From: JAMZMI01 sp039970095
Lineage (GTDB): Bacteria; Bacteroidota; Bacteroidia; Cytophagales; Cyclobacteriaceae
Assembly (NCBI GenBank): GCA_039970095.1
Contig: JBDVMP010000106.1
Coordinates: 23,173 to 87,172, forward strand
Length of the DNA: 64,000 nt
Direction of reading: 5' to 3'
Under the pieces are notes generated by a model, which was not told the DNA's origin, did no database searches, and saw nothing but the letters and a program-made list of their open reading frames with translations. Each line of letters starts with the position of its first letter. Positions within the stretch are counted from its first letter, which is position 1. Both the position numbers and the translations under genes were made by a program. Positions 43,258 through 51,772 of this stretch are shown in pieces.

Positions 43258-43301
43258 CAAACATATAACTATATTTATAGTAATACAACTATTTTGATAG
43301 T
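43258..43301 (-). promoter_or_regulatory. BlaI promoter with two tandem operators
   Basis: On the minus strand TTG (43286-43288), 20 bases, and TATGTTTG (43258-43265) form a Bacteroidota promoter; GGTC separates it from the ATG. Dyads ACTATATTTATAGT (43268-43281) and ACTATTTTGATAGT (43288-43301) lie in the spacer and over the -33 region. Their centres are 20 bp apart, two helical turns. This is a repressor architecture as expected for BlaI. Confidence 0.78.
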
Positions 43302-43317
43302 AATAAAGGAAAGCAAT

Positions 43318-43401
43318 CTAACACCCCACATCCTGATCCCAGAGGTCTTTGGCTTGTGCGATAAACTTTCCAACATCCGTTTGAGCCAATCGCTTAGGTG
43401 T
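43318..43401 (-). pseudogene. 3' remnant of a DUF1801-type gene
   Basis: The minus strand reads FIAQAKDLWDQDVGC and a stop, resembling the end of the DUF1801 protein at 49133-49519 (FIIRAQQLWDQGVDVGC). At the DNA level ACACCCCACATCC and TGATCCCAGAG are shared, with a six-base gap. An in-frame stop lies upstream at 43402-43404, so no intact gene is present. It could be a truncated duplicate; the match is short. Confidence 0.45.
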
Positions 43402-43448
43402 TTAGCCGGGTATTTCTACCCGAACTGTATCGTCAGATGGAAACACCT
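43396..43448. repeat. Two-stem inverted repeat upstream of the giant MBG-repeat gene
   Basis: The outer arms AGGTGTTT (43396-43403) and AAACACCT (43441-43448) enclose a short perfect stem CGGGTA-TTTC-TACCCG (43407-43422). It lies in the 380-base gap between blaI and the giant gene, which otherwise holds the BlaI operators and the DUF1801 remnant. GTAGAAATACCCG also recurs at 48961-48973 downstream of the giant gene. Confidence 0.45.
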
Positions 43449-43633
43449 GACAGCAGCCAGAAGGAAGTGATCTGGCAATTTACCTGACCTGATTGGCCAT
43501 GTCCCACAGAAGACTTGAATGGCTTCACAAAGACTCTAGTGGTGCTGACAAAAGAGATTTGCATTTCGGAGTTGATCTTATTTGTTTACGATGAACATTT
43601 TAAAATTCAATTTTAGCGCGAAAAAATCATATA

Positions 43634-46600
43634 ATGAAGTTCACCCGCACGAAGCTATTTATCTTATCATTTCTTGTTTTGAACATTTCTTCTGCTCAAA
43701 TTTTCTTAGAGCAACCCATCCCCAGAACCGACGTATTCACTTCGCAGCAAACCAAAATCTATAAGATTGATTTTGATTCCGACGGGGATATGGACGTTTT
43801 CTTTGGTGGGTCAATACCTGATTCCAGAGTATTTATCAACGAAGGGGGGAACATGGATTCTGTTTACCAATTCTATACTTACCCATCTGCACCTGATCGT
43901 TTTGAGGTAGCGGATTTGAACAATGACGGCTTAGATGACATTATTGTGCATGATCAGAACTTTTTATACATCCATCATAACCTGGGAGATGGAGATTATG
44001 ACTTCATTGATCTCACTCAAAATTTCGGTACTCCGCTGGATTTAACTGTCGGAGATATTGATGATGATGGGTTGAATGATATAATCGTTTCGTACTATCA
44101 AAACTCTGGACGACACATCAGATGGGCAAAGAATTTGGGATCGATGAGTTTCGAGGTGCTTGAAATACTCATTGATGGAACCGAAATTTCTGGTGCCAAC
44201 CTTGGTGATGGCGTCAGGTTTTTGAAAGCCATAGATATGGAGGGCGATGGTGATGTTGATCTATTTCTTCATAATGTGAACTCCGCAATCGCTATAAATG
44301 ATGGTAACGGTAATTTTAGTGTAGGTGGTAATAGTTTGAGCCTGCTGTGGAAGTTTGCCTTTGGAGATATTGACGATGATGGAGACATTGATATAGCTAA
44401 CTCAGAAGATTACTCAGGAGAGGTACTGTTATACATCAATAACGGGTCGAATGGCTTTGCATCGTTCCTTCAGGACGACTATATCGATCCGGCGAACAAT
44501 CGCAACGGAGACCTTTTCAGACATAATGCAGTTAACTTCATTGATTTTGATGAGGACGGTGACCTGGATCTGGCCATGTCAGAGACTTATGCAACTACAG
44601 GTGGAGGTACTCGCTTTTTTACCAACAATGGGACTTCAACGTTTGAGAAATTTCAACTCGACACAGATACCATTCTCAGTTATACCAATTTTAGTTACGC
44701 ACATAAAGACGGAGCGGAGCAGTTTATCAGCCATGATTTTGATCAGGACGGAGATACTGATATCATCACTGCTTCTGATAGGGATTACAACGTTTCCTAC
44801 CACAGACAAAACCCGGATAATACGTACGAGAGTCAAGTCATCAATATTGCATTGAGAGATGTCTCTCGCATTCAATACATAGATTTGAATAAGGATGGAC
44901 TTAAAGATCTGATCACCCATGATATGCACACGTATAGTGGCAAAGTTCTGGTCAACTATGGTTTAGGAAACGGGGCATTCACTAAACGACCAGAGTATTT
45001 ACAGGTTGGTATTAATGATTTCTCCAGAGGATCGCTCATCGAGGATTTTGATGGGGATGGGACATGGGATATGCTGATTGCAAATGCCAATGTGCTAAAA
45101 CTGACATATGACTTTATGGGTACTTCTAGCACTTCTTATCCGTTTGAATCGAATAATTATGATCCATCCAATAGCCAAAAGGGAGTCATAGGCTCAGGAG
45201 TAGAAACTTCTACTCCAACGCTCACCGCCGCTGATATAGACAATGATGGAGATCTGGATATCCTGGTTGCAGATCAGAATGGAGGATCGTCTACCGATGC
45301 TATGCGCTGGCTAAAAAACAACGGCGATCAAACCTATACCATGCATGTTGTAACTATAATAGGCGTCTCATTGACTTCATATGCTCTTGGAGATGTAACC
45401 GGTGATGAAAAGCTTGAATTTGTGTTCACCGAAAAAATTGACAATTCATCATCCACTTTCCAGATTCTGGAGCTTGGCGCGAATGACGAAAATTTCGCAA
45501 GTTATTATTCAGATATTATTCCCTTTGATGGTAGAGTGGTTCAGCAGATTCTTGTGGAAGACGGAGACAATGATCAGGTCAATGATATTATTTTCAATGG
45601 GCTGAATTGGATAAAAAACAATGGTGACGACACCTATGGAGACTTCACTTCACTTTTTGCAGCTGGTGGTACCACGTCAACATTCGGAGGTGTAGGTCCT
45701 CCAAAGGTTAAATCAGGAGACCTCAATGGTGATGGTTTGATCGATTTTGTTGGCAACACTTATTCGAGTGGCTTTAAACTCTTCACTGCGATTAACTTGG
45801 GTGCTGGAAATTTTAAACTGTCAGAACCTATTGAATATCAGCCTGTTGAAGGTGGTTTTGAATTGGTCGATATTAACGAAGATGGATTAGATGATATTTT
45901 AATTGGCGATCAACTTGTGTCGGGAAACGGCGGATCTTATGCGTTGAATGCTTTCGTTACATCTCTTAAAAGCAGGCAAACCATTGATTTTTCCACGATT
46001 ACAGCGAACGTCTACGGTACAACGACATCCTTAAATGCCACAGTCGATTCCGGGCTGTCTTTCACATATGAAAGTTCTGATGAGTCGATCATTTCCATAT
46101 CGGGAAATGAGTATTCAGTGGTTGGCGTTGGAGAAGTCACCATTACTGCGAAACAGGCAGGGAATGAGGACTTCATTCCAGCGGAAGAAAGTCAAACGGT
46201 CACAACAGGCAAAGCCAATTTGACGATCAAAGCTGATGACCTTACCAAAATTTATGGCGAGGAGGTTCCTGAATTTACAGCTTCATTCACCGGGTTCAAG
46301 TTTGATGATGACGAAACAGAAGTCATTGGATTGACTTTGACCAGTTCTGCCACTCAAACTTCCGATGCTGCTTTATATACCATTACTGCCGCTGATGCCA
46401 CTGCTGAGAATTACAATATAACCTTTCAAAATGGTGGGTTGACAATCGACAGGGCAACACTTTCAGTCATTGCAGACAGTAAGACGAAAGTCTATGGAGA
46501 TGAGAACCCAGTGTTGACCATCAGTTATGAAGGTTTTTTAAACGGAGATAGCGAGGCAGACATCACACCCCCCACAATCCTGACGGCAGCCACAGAAAGT

Positions 46601-48925
46601 AGCGTGGTGGGTGATTACACCATTTACTTTCAAAGTGTGAACCCATCTACGAATTATTTGCTTTCAACAACAGAGGGTACTTTGGAAGTAACCAAAGCTC
46701 CACTAACAGCCGTAATCAGTGATGCGACCAAAGTTTATGGAGCTGAAAACCCAACATTTGAAGTGGTTTATTCAGGGTTTAAAAATGGTGAGGATGGATC
46801 TGTGATTCAATCAGGCCCAACGACTGAGGCGCATGAGACATCAGGTGTTGGTTCTTATGATATTACAGTTTCGGAGGTTGAAGCCGATAACTATGAAATC
46901 TCTGGTGAAGTGGCGACATTGACAATTACTCCTGCTATGCTAACGGCTGTTGCAGAAGACCAAACGAAAATATACGGTGAGGACAATCCGGATTTGACGA
47001 TTCAATATGCAGGTCTCGTAAATGAAGATGATGAGTCGTCAATCACTCCTCCGACTGTTTCCACGTCTGCGACAAATTTGAGTGCGGTTGGAGATTATGA
47101 CATTGTATTGTCAGGTGGCGCTGCGGACAATTATTCAATTACCACAAACAATGGGATACTTACAATCAACAAAGCGAGCTTATCAGTAGTGATCAGTGAT
47201 GCTTCCAAAGTTTATGGAGATGATCTTCCTGATTTTGCGGCCACCTATACCGGGTTTGTAAATAATGACGATGAGACATTGCTTGGGGGAGTAACCACAG
47301 ATGCAGTGGCCGGAAGTGACGTTGGTACTTATGACATTGCGCTGTTGAATAGCACAACAGAAAATTATGCTGTGAGTGCAAATGTGGGAGCGCTGACAAT
47401 TACTCCAGCCGATCTTACAATCACTGCCGATGACAAAGTGAGAGTCTATGGTGAACAGAATCCGGAGTTCACATTTGACCTGTTCGGGTTGGTCAATGGA
47501 GATAGCGAAGCGGATATAATTTTACTGACACTTTCTACTACAGCCACAGAAACAAGTGATGTTGGAACGTATGCCATTGAAGTCTCCGGGGGATCCAATG
47601 CTAATTACAACTTTATCAATACGAATGGCACATTGACGATTACCCAGGCTCCTTTAGATGCCACCATTGGAAATGCAACAAAATCCTACGGCGAAGTGAA
47701 TCCGACATTTGAAGTGGACTACAATGGTTTTGTCAATGGAGATAATGCAGCGGCGTTGAACCTGGCTCCTGAAACTTCAGCCAATGAAGCCAGTCCGGTT
47801 GGTTCTTATGATGTCAGGCTAGCCAGTTCTGGTTTGGTAAATTATAGCCTGACGAGTAATACGGCAATTCTTACTATCACACCGGCAGACTTGACCATTA
47901 CAGCAGATGACAAAACCAAAACGTATGGACAGGCGAACCCTGAGTTGACCATAAGCTACGATGGTTTTGAAAACGGAGAAGGTGAAGCGAATATTACTGC
48001 ACCATCTATCAGCACAAGTGCTACAGCATCCACTGTGGTTGGAGCATATGATATAATCCTGTCGGGTGGTTCAGCAGATAACTATGCCATTACTTTGACC
48101 GACGGAACGCTGACTGTCAACAAAGCCACACTTACAGTGGAAGCGGACGATAAAACCATCAACAAGGGCGATGACTTACCTGAATTAACATATGCTTATG
48201 CTGGTTTTGTGAATGGTGAAGATGAAAGCACACTGGACGATGTGCCGAGTATTTCAACAACTGCAACTGCTTCCAGTGATCGGGGGGAATACCCCATTTC
48301 GCTATCCGGTGGCTCAGGTGTCAATTATGAGTTGTCCCTTCAGGAAGGCGTACTTACAATCACAGGGCCGGTTTATGATTTGCCAAATGCGATTTCCTTC
48401 CTGGAAACCCTTGTTGGCGAGACTTCAATTCAAAAATTAACCATTGCTAATACCGGAGATGGACAATTGTCTGTGTCAGAAATTGCGCTTCCCGAAGGGT
48501 TCACTGTAAGCGATAATTTATTTACGTTAGAAGCTGGATCGTCGATCGATTTGGATATAACGTTTACACCAACTGAGGAAAAAGCCTATAGCGGCGATCT
48601 GGTCATTACTTCCAACAACGGAGTTGAGTTTGTTTCTGTAGCTGGAGAAGGTACAGTGGAAGAGGCTCTGGGTGCTGAATCTCTTACGGAAACGGTAAGT
48701 ATCTACCCCAATCCAACGACTCAATTCTTGTCGGTCGATATTTCCAATACGGCTGAAGAGATTTTGAAGGTGAGGGTTGTTGATATGAGTGGAACGGAAA
48801 TTTTCAACACTATAAAACCGGACGGGTCACTGACAATCAACCTTGCCGGGTTTACCAAAGGGGTTTACTTCCTTTTTATGGAAACGGAAGAGGGCTCAGT
48901 CTCCGAAAAGATTATTTTGAAATAA
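43634..48925 (+). CDS. Giant type IX secretion cargo: FG-GAP/VCBS repeats, nine MBG repeats, HYDIN-like domain, sorting signal
   Basis: This 1763-aa protein has a signal peptide ending NISSAQ. Residues about 30-770 carry some fourteen calcium-loop motifs of the form DxDxDGDxD (DFDSDGDMD, DLNNDGLDD, DIDDDGDID), marking FG-GAP/VCBS propeller repeats. An Ig-like unit follows, then nine MBG repeats of ~80 residues with DxTKxYGxxNP starts and DNYxIxxxxGxLTI ends. A HYDIN/ASPM-like domain (ISFLETLVGETSIQKLTIAN) precedes the C-terminal sorting signal (VSIYPNPTTQFLSV, ending EKIILK). I see no cysteine in it. It is likely a calcium-stabilised surface adhesin and stands alone. Confidence 0.92.
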   Translation: MKFTRTKLFILSFLVLNISSAQIFLEQPIPRTDVFTSQQTKIYKIDFDSDGDMDVFFGGSIPDSRVFINEGGNMDSVYQFYTYPSAPDRFEVADLNNDGLDDIIVHDQNFLYIHHNLGDGDYDFIDLTQNFGTPLDLTVGDIDDDGLNDIIVSYYQNSGRHIRWAKNLGSMSFEVLEILIDGTEISGANLGDGVRFLKAIDMEGDGDVDLFLHNVNSAIAINDGNGNFSVGGNSLSLLWKFAFGDIDDDGDIDIANSEDYSGEVLLYINNGSNGFASFLQDDYIDPANNRNGDLFRHNAVNFIDFDEDGDLDLAMSETYATTGGGTRFFTNNGTSTFEKFQLDTDTILSYTNFSYAHKDGAEQFISHDFDQDGDTDIITASDRDYNVSYHRQNPDNTYESQVINIALRDVSRIQYIDLNKDGLKDLITHDMHTYSGKVLVNYGLGNGAFTKRPEYLQVGINDFSRGSLIEDFDGDGTWDMLIANANVLKLTYDFMGTSSTSYPFESNNYDPSNSQKGVIGSGVETSTPTLTAADIDNDGDLDILVADQNGGSSTDAMRWLKNNGDQTYTMHVVTIIGVSLTSYALGDVTGDEKLEFVFTEKIDNSSSTFQILELGANDENFASYYSDIIPFDGRVVQQILVEDGDNDQVNDIIFNGLNWIKNNGDDTYGDFTSLFAAGGTTSTFGGVGPPKVKSGDLNGDGLIDFVGNTYSSGFKLFTAINLGAGNFKLSEPIEYQPVEGGFELVDINEDGLDDILIGDQLVSGNGGSYALNAFVTSLKSRQTIDFSTITANVYGTTTSLNATVDSGLSFTYESSDESIISISGNEYSVVGVGEVTITAKQAGNEDFIPAEESQTVTTGKANLTIKADDLTKIYGEEVPEFTASFTGFKFDDDETEVIGLTLTSSATQTSDAALYTITAADATAENYNITFQNGGLTIDRATLSVIADSKTKVYGDENPVLTISYEGFLNGDSEADITPPTILTAATESSVVGDYTIYFQSVNPSTNYLLSTTEGTLEVTKAPLTAVISDATKVYGAENPTFEVVYSGFKNGEDGSVIQSGPTTEAHETSGVGSYDITVSEVEADNYEISGEVATLTITPAMLTAVAEDQTKIYGEDNPDLTIQYAGLVNEDDESSITPPTVSTSATNLSAVGDYDIVLSGGAADNYSITTNNGILTINKASLSVVISDASKVYGDDLPDFAATYTGFVNNDDETLLGGVTTDAVAGSDVGTYDIALLNSTTENYAVSANVGALTITPADLTITADDKVRVYGEQNPEFTFDLFGLVNGDSEADIILLTLSTTATETSDVGTYAIEVSGGSNANYNFINTNGTLTITQAPLDATIGNATKSYGEVNPTFEVDYNGFVNGDNAAALNLAPETSANEASPVGSYDVRLASSGLVNYSLTSNTAILTITPADLTITADDKTKTYGQANPELTISYDGFENGEGEANITAPSISTSATASTVVGAYDIILSGGSADNYAITLTDGTLTVNKATLTVEADDKTINKGDDLPELTYAYAGFVNGEDESTLDDVPSISTTATASSDRGEYPISLSGGSGVNYELSLQEGVLTITGPVYDLPNAISFLETLVGETSIQKLTIANTGDGQLSVSEIALPEGFTVSDNLFTLEAGSSIDLDITFTPTEEKAYSGDLVITSNNGVEFVSVAGEGTVEEALGAESLTETVSIYPNPTTQFLSVDISNTAEEILKVRVVDMSGTEIFNTIKPDGSLTINLAGFTKGVYFLFMETEEGSVSEKIILK

Positions 48926-48951
48926 GGAGCTAGGGCTAAAACGGATTGGTG

Positions 48952-48979
48952 GGAGGTCCCGTAGAAATACCCGACCTCC
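48952..48979 (+). terminator. Hairpin after the giant MBG-repeat gene
   Basis: GGAGGTC (48952-48958) pairs with GACCTCC (48973-48979), with an inner GTA-GAAA-TAC and only a weak T tract (TTGTT). Beyond it, up to 49132, CGTCATTCC at 49039-49047 may be a decayed end of the dispersed repeat family; no gene is seen there. Confidence 0.5.
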
Positions 48980-49132
48980 TTGTTAGGTGGAACATTCTGG
49001 CAACACTATAATTCTCCAATGCATGATAAAACTACCAGCGTCATTCCATGGATTTCGAAGCATGAGAAATTCAGAGGAATCTCCTTGGCCGTCGTTGGAG
49101 ATAGCTCCCATAATGGCATGGGATGGGATTCA

Positions 49133-49519
49133 TCAACACCCCACATCCACACCCTGATCCCAGAGTTGCTGCGCTCGGATAATAAAGTCATGGATACGCG
49201 TTTCAGCAGGATCGGTACTTTTTTTGAAACGAATACACCCTTTGCCCAGATCGAGTGATTTTAGCAAGACACCATCAGGATCAATTTTTTTGGTATCTCC
49301 AACGTAAAGACTGACGTAGTTTTTTTGTGCGTTTAAATAAAACAGACTCCCTTTTTCATCCCCATACGAAAGCATTTTGTAATGGATACCTTCTGTAAGA
49401 CCGGGAGCTTTACTATTGATGAACTCCCGAATTTTGTTAAGTGTAGGCTTTCGCCAATCATCTTCGAGAAGGTCAAGATATTCCGCTACAGTTGATGCAT
49501 CATATTGCATAAGAATCAT
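49133..49519 (-). CDS. DUF1801 (YdhG-like) protein
   Basis: This 128-aa protein matches the DUF1801 fold by its start (STVAEYLDLLEDDWRKPTLN), EGIHYKMLSYGD, the aromatic YLNAQKNYVSLYV and GKGCIRFKK. Members are small cytosolic proteins related to the YdhG/frataxin-like superfamily and have no settled function. The ATG at 49519 is followed by an alternative ATG three codons later. It lies 24 bases after the NYN-domain gene and may be co-transcribed with it. Its 3' end is partly duplicated at 43318-43401. Confidence 0.88.
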   Translation of the reverse strand: MILMQYDASTVAEYLDLLEDDWRKPTLNKIREFINSKAPGLTEGIHYKMLSYGDEKGSLFYLNAQKNYVSLYVGDTKKIDPDGVLLKSLDLGKGCIRFKKSTDPAETRIHDFIIRAQQLWDQGVDVGC

Positions 49520-49543
49520 TTATTGTAAATCAGATGTAACCCG

Positions 49544-50299
49544 TTACCGCTTGTTTTTGCCAGCGTACTTTTCTTTGATCTTCACATAGATCAATTTGTG
49601 CTTGCTTTTGGGGTTCTCTCTTTGCTCCAGCTCGAAGTTTTCAATAGACTTAATCAGTGGGGTGAGTTTGTCAAATCCATAGTTTCTTGAGTCAAAGTTG
49701 GGTTGCTTTTTTTGAAGCAAACTGCCCACATCGCCCAGAAATGCCCATCCATCATCATCCGATACGGCAGAAATGGTGGTGGAGATGAATTGAATTTCCT
49801 TTTTGGTGATCTTATCTACGCCATCCTTTTCCGTGCCTTTCTCTTTATCTGGTGTGTCTGATTTGTTTTTCAGAATTTCCACATAAATGAACTTGTCGCA
49901 AGCGACAATGAAAGGATTGGGCGTCTTTTTTTCACCAATGCCGATGACCTGCATGCCGGCCTCTCTCAGTCGTGTGGCCAGCCGTGTGAAATCACTGTCG
50001 CTGGATACCAGACAAAAACCATTGACTTTCGCAGAATAGAGAATATCCATCGCATCAATAATCATGGCTGAATCCGTGGCGTTTTTGCCAGTGGTGTAGC
50101 CATATTGCTGAATAGGGGTAATGGCATTTTCCAGGAGCAGGTTTTTCCATTTCGAAAGGTGCGGCTTGGTCCAGTCGCCATAGATCCTTTTGATGGTTGG
50201 GTTGCCATACTTCGCGATTTCCTCCATCATTTCTTTCACGTGAGCAGAGGGTATGTTGTCACCGTCGATTAAGACTGCCAGATTTGGGTTTGTCTCCAT
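49544..50299 (-). CDS. NYN-domain protein with C-terminal OST-HTH/LOTUS-like domain
   Basis: This 251-aa protein has an N-terminal PIN-like NYN ribonuclease fold with the expected acidic residues in AVLIDGDNIPS, TDSAMIIDAMD and VSSDSDFTRLATRLREAG (residues about 8-135). The C-terminal ~85 residues (DDDGWAFLGDVGSLLQKKQP, then RNYGFDKLTPLIKSI) look like an OST-HTH/LOTUS RNA-binding domain. This is the bacterial LabA/DUF88-type arrangement. It is probably an RNA-binding nuclease, with target unknown. It is followed by the DUF1801 gene after 24 bases. Confidence 0.93.
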   Translation of the reverse strand: METNPNLAVLIDGDNIPSAHVKEMMEEIAKYGNPTIKRIYGDWTKPHLSKWKNLLLENAITPIQQYGYTTGKNATDSAMIIDAMDILYSAKVNGFCLVSSDSDFTRLATRLREAGMQVIGIGEKKTPNPFIVACDKFIYVEILKNKSDTPDKEKGTEKDGVDKITKKEIQFISTTISAVSDDDGWAFLGDVGSLLQKKQPNFDSRNYGFDKLTPLIKSIENFELEQRENPKSKHKLIYVKIKEKYAGKNKR

Positions 50300-50436
50300 T
50301 GTTATGCTAAATTATTTGAAGGTACAATAATTTGGGGAGGTGTTGGGTTTGGGAAAGTTTGGATATCTGCAATTGTAGAAAATTTTACATCTTTCAACGC
50401 TTCATAGCGTGGGCATAAGTACCGGGGGATCTCACT

Positions 50437-51576
50437 TTACCCAATCGCTTTACCCAAATCTTCTATCAAGTCCTCAGAATCCTCGATCCCCACGGAAAGT
50501 CTGATCAGCGAATCAGTCAAGCCGCCGGCCAGTCTTTGTTCTCTTGGTATGCTCGCATGAGTCATACTCGCAGGGTGTCCGGCGAGCGATTCCACGCCTC
50601 CAAGCGACTCTGCCAGAGTGAAGACCTGCAGATTTTCCAATACTTTGAATGCCGCCTCCTGACTGTCTTCTTTCAAGATGAAAGACAACATGCCTCCGTA
50701 GCTTTTCATCTGTTTTGTGGCCACATCATGGTTGGGATGATCTTCAAATCCCGGCCAATAAACATGCTCTACCTTTGGGTGATCTTTTAGAAATCTGGCC
50801 ACTCGCTCTCCGTTTTTGCAATGTCTGTCCATCCTTACGTGCAGTGTCTTCACTCCACGCAATACAAGGAAGCAATCTTGTGGACCTGGCACAGCTCCGC
50901 TCGCGTTTTGCATGAAGCCTAGTTTCTCGTCCATTTCCTTGTCATTGGTCCCCACAAATCCCATCACCACGTCAGAGTGGCCGGCTATGTATTTGGTTAC
51001 CGAATGCATCACCACGTCTGCTCCGAGGTTGATTGGGTTTTGGAGGTACGGGCTGGCGAAGGTGTTATCGACCACCGTCATGGCACCTTTGGCTTTGGCG
51101 ATTTTAACTACGGCCTCAATATCCACGATGTTCATCATCGGGTTGGTGGGGGTTTCTACCCAAACCATCCTGGTTTTTTCCGTGATCGCTTTTTCCACGG
51201 CTTCCAGATCTTTCATGTCTATGAAAGTGAACTTCAATCCGAACTTCTCATAGATGGAGGTGAAAATTCTGAACGTACCACCATACAGGTCGCTCGTACT
51301 TATGATTTCATCTCCGGGAGCGAGGGTCTTAAGGATTGCGTCTGTTGCAGCAAGTCCTGATCCATAGCATCTTCCAAATTTGGCATTTTCCAGTGCTGCC
51401 AGGTTTTCTTCCAGCGCGTGTCTTGTCGGGTTTTGCGTGCGGGCATATTCGTATCCTTTGTGTTTGCCCGGTGACTCCTGCGCATAAGTAGAGGTCTGGT
51501 AGATTGGAGTCATCACCGCACCTGTGGTAGGGTCGGGGTGCTGTCCTGCGTGTATGGCTTTAGTTCCGAATTTCAT
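50437..51576 (-). CDS. Cys/Met metabolism PLP enzyme, cystathionine gamma-synthase-like
   Basis: This 379-aa enzyme belongs to the trans-sulfuration family. TKAIHAGQ opens the protein, YARTQNPTR contacts the cofactor of the neighbouring subunit, and the cofactor Lys195 lies in HSVTKYIAGHSDVVMG. ESLGGVESLAGHPASMTHAS and RLSVGIEDSEDLIEDL close it. It could be cystathionine gamma-synthase (from O-acyl-homoserine and Cys) or cystathionine gamma-lyase; sequence alone does not separate these. It stands alone; I looked for a SAM-type riboswitch in its 5' region (51577-51772) and saw none. Confidence 0.93.
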   Translation of the reverse strand: MKFGTKAIHAGQHPDPTTGAVMTPIYQTSTYAQESPGKHKGYEYARTQNPTRHALEENLAALENAKFGRCYGSGLAATDAILKTLAPGDEIISTSDLYGGTFRIFTSIYEKFGLKFTFIDMKDLEAVEKAITEKTRMVWVETPTNPMMNIVDIEAVVKIAKAKGAMTVVDNTFASPYLQNPINLGADVVMHSVTKYIAGHSDVVMGFVGTNDKEMDEKLGFMQNASGAVPGPQDCFLVLRGVKTLHVRMDRHCKNGERVARFLKDHPKVEHVYWPGFEDHPNHDVATKQMKSYGGMLSFILKEDSQEAAFKVLENLQVFTLAESLGGVESLAGHPASMTHASIPREQRLAGGLTDSLIRLSVGIEDSEDLIEDLGKAIG

Positions 51577-51772
51577 TTTTTTTGTTTGTGGTAATTAGTT
51601 CTACTAATGACTGCTTTTAAGGTGCTTTGGTTACGATCAAGACATTCTAAAAACTAAGTTCAAAAAAACATCAGAATCATGTATCACTTTTGCTTTGTTA
51701 AGCGTTGAGTAGTTTAAGATTAGGCGGTGATAAGGGCGCGACTATCCTCCGGGATGTTGCGCCTTTTCCATT

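Noticed and set aside
49544..50299. NYN nuclease as part of a phage-defence system
   Set aside because: Its neighbours are housekeeping or unknown small genes and nothing defence-like lies nearby; LabA-type NYN proteins are widespread in chromosomes.
51577..51772. Possible SAM riboswitch before the trans-sulfuration gene
   Set aside because: I searched the 5' region for the SAM-type core and stems and saw none; only a weak hairpin near the M61 gene end is present.
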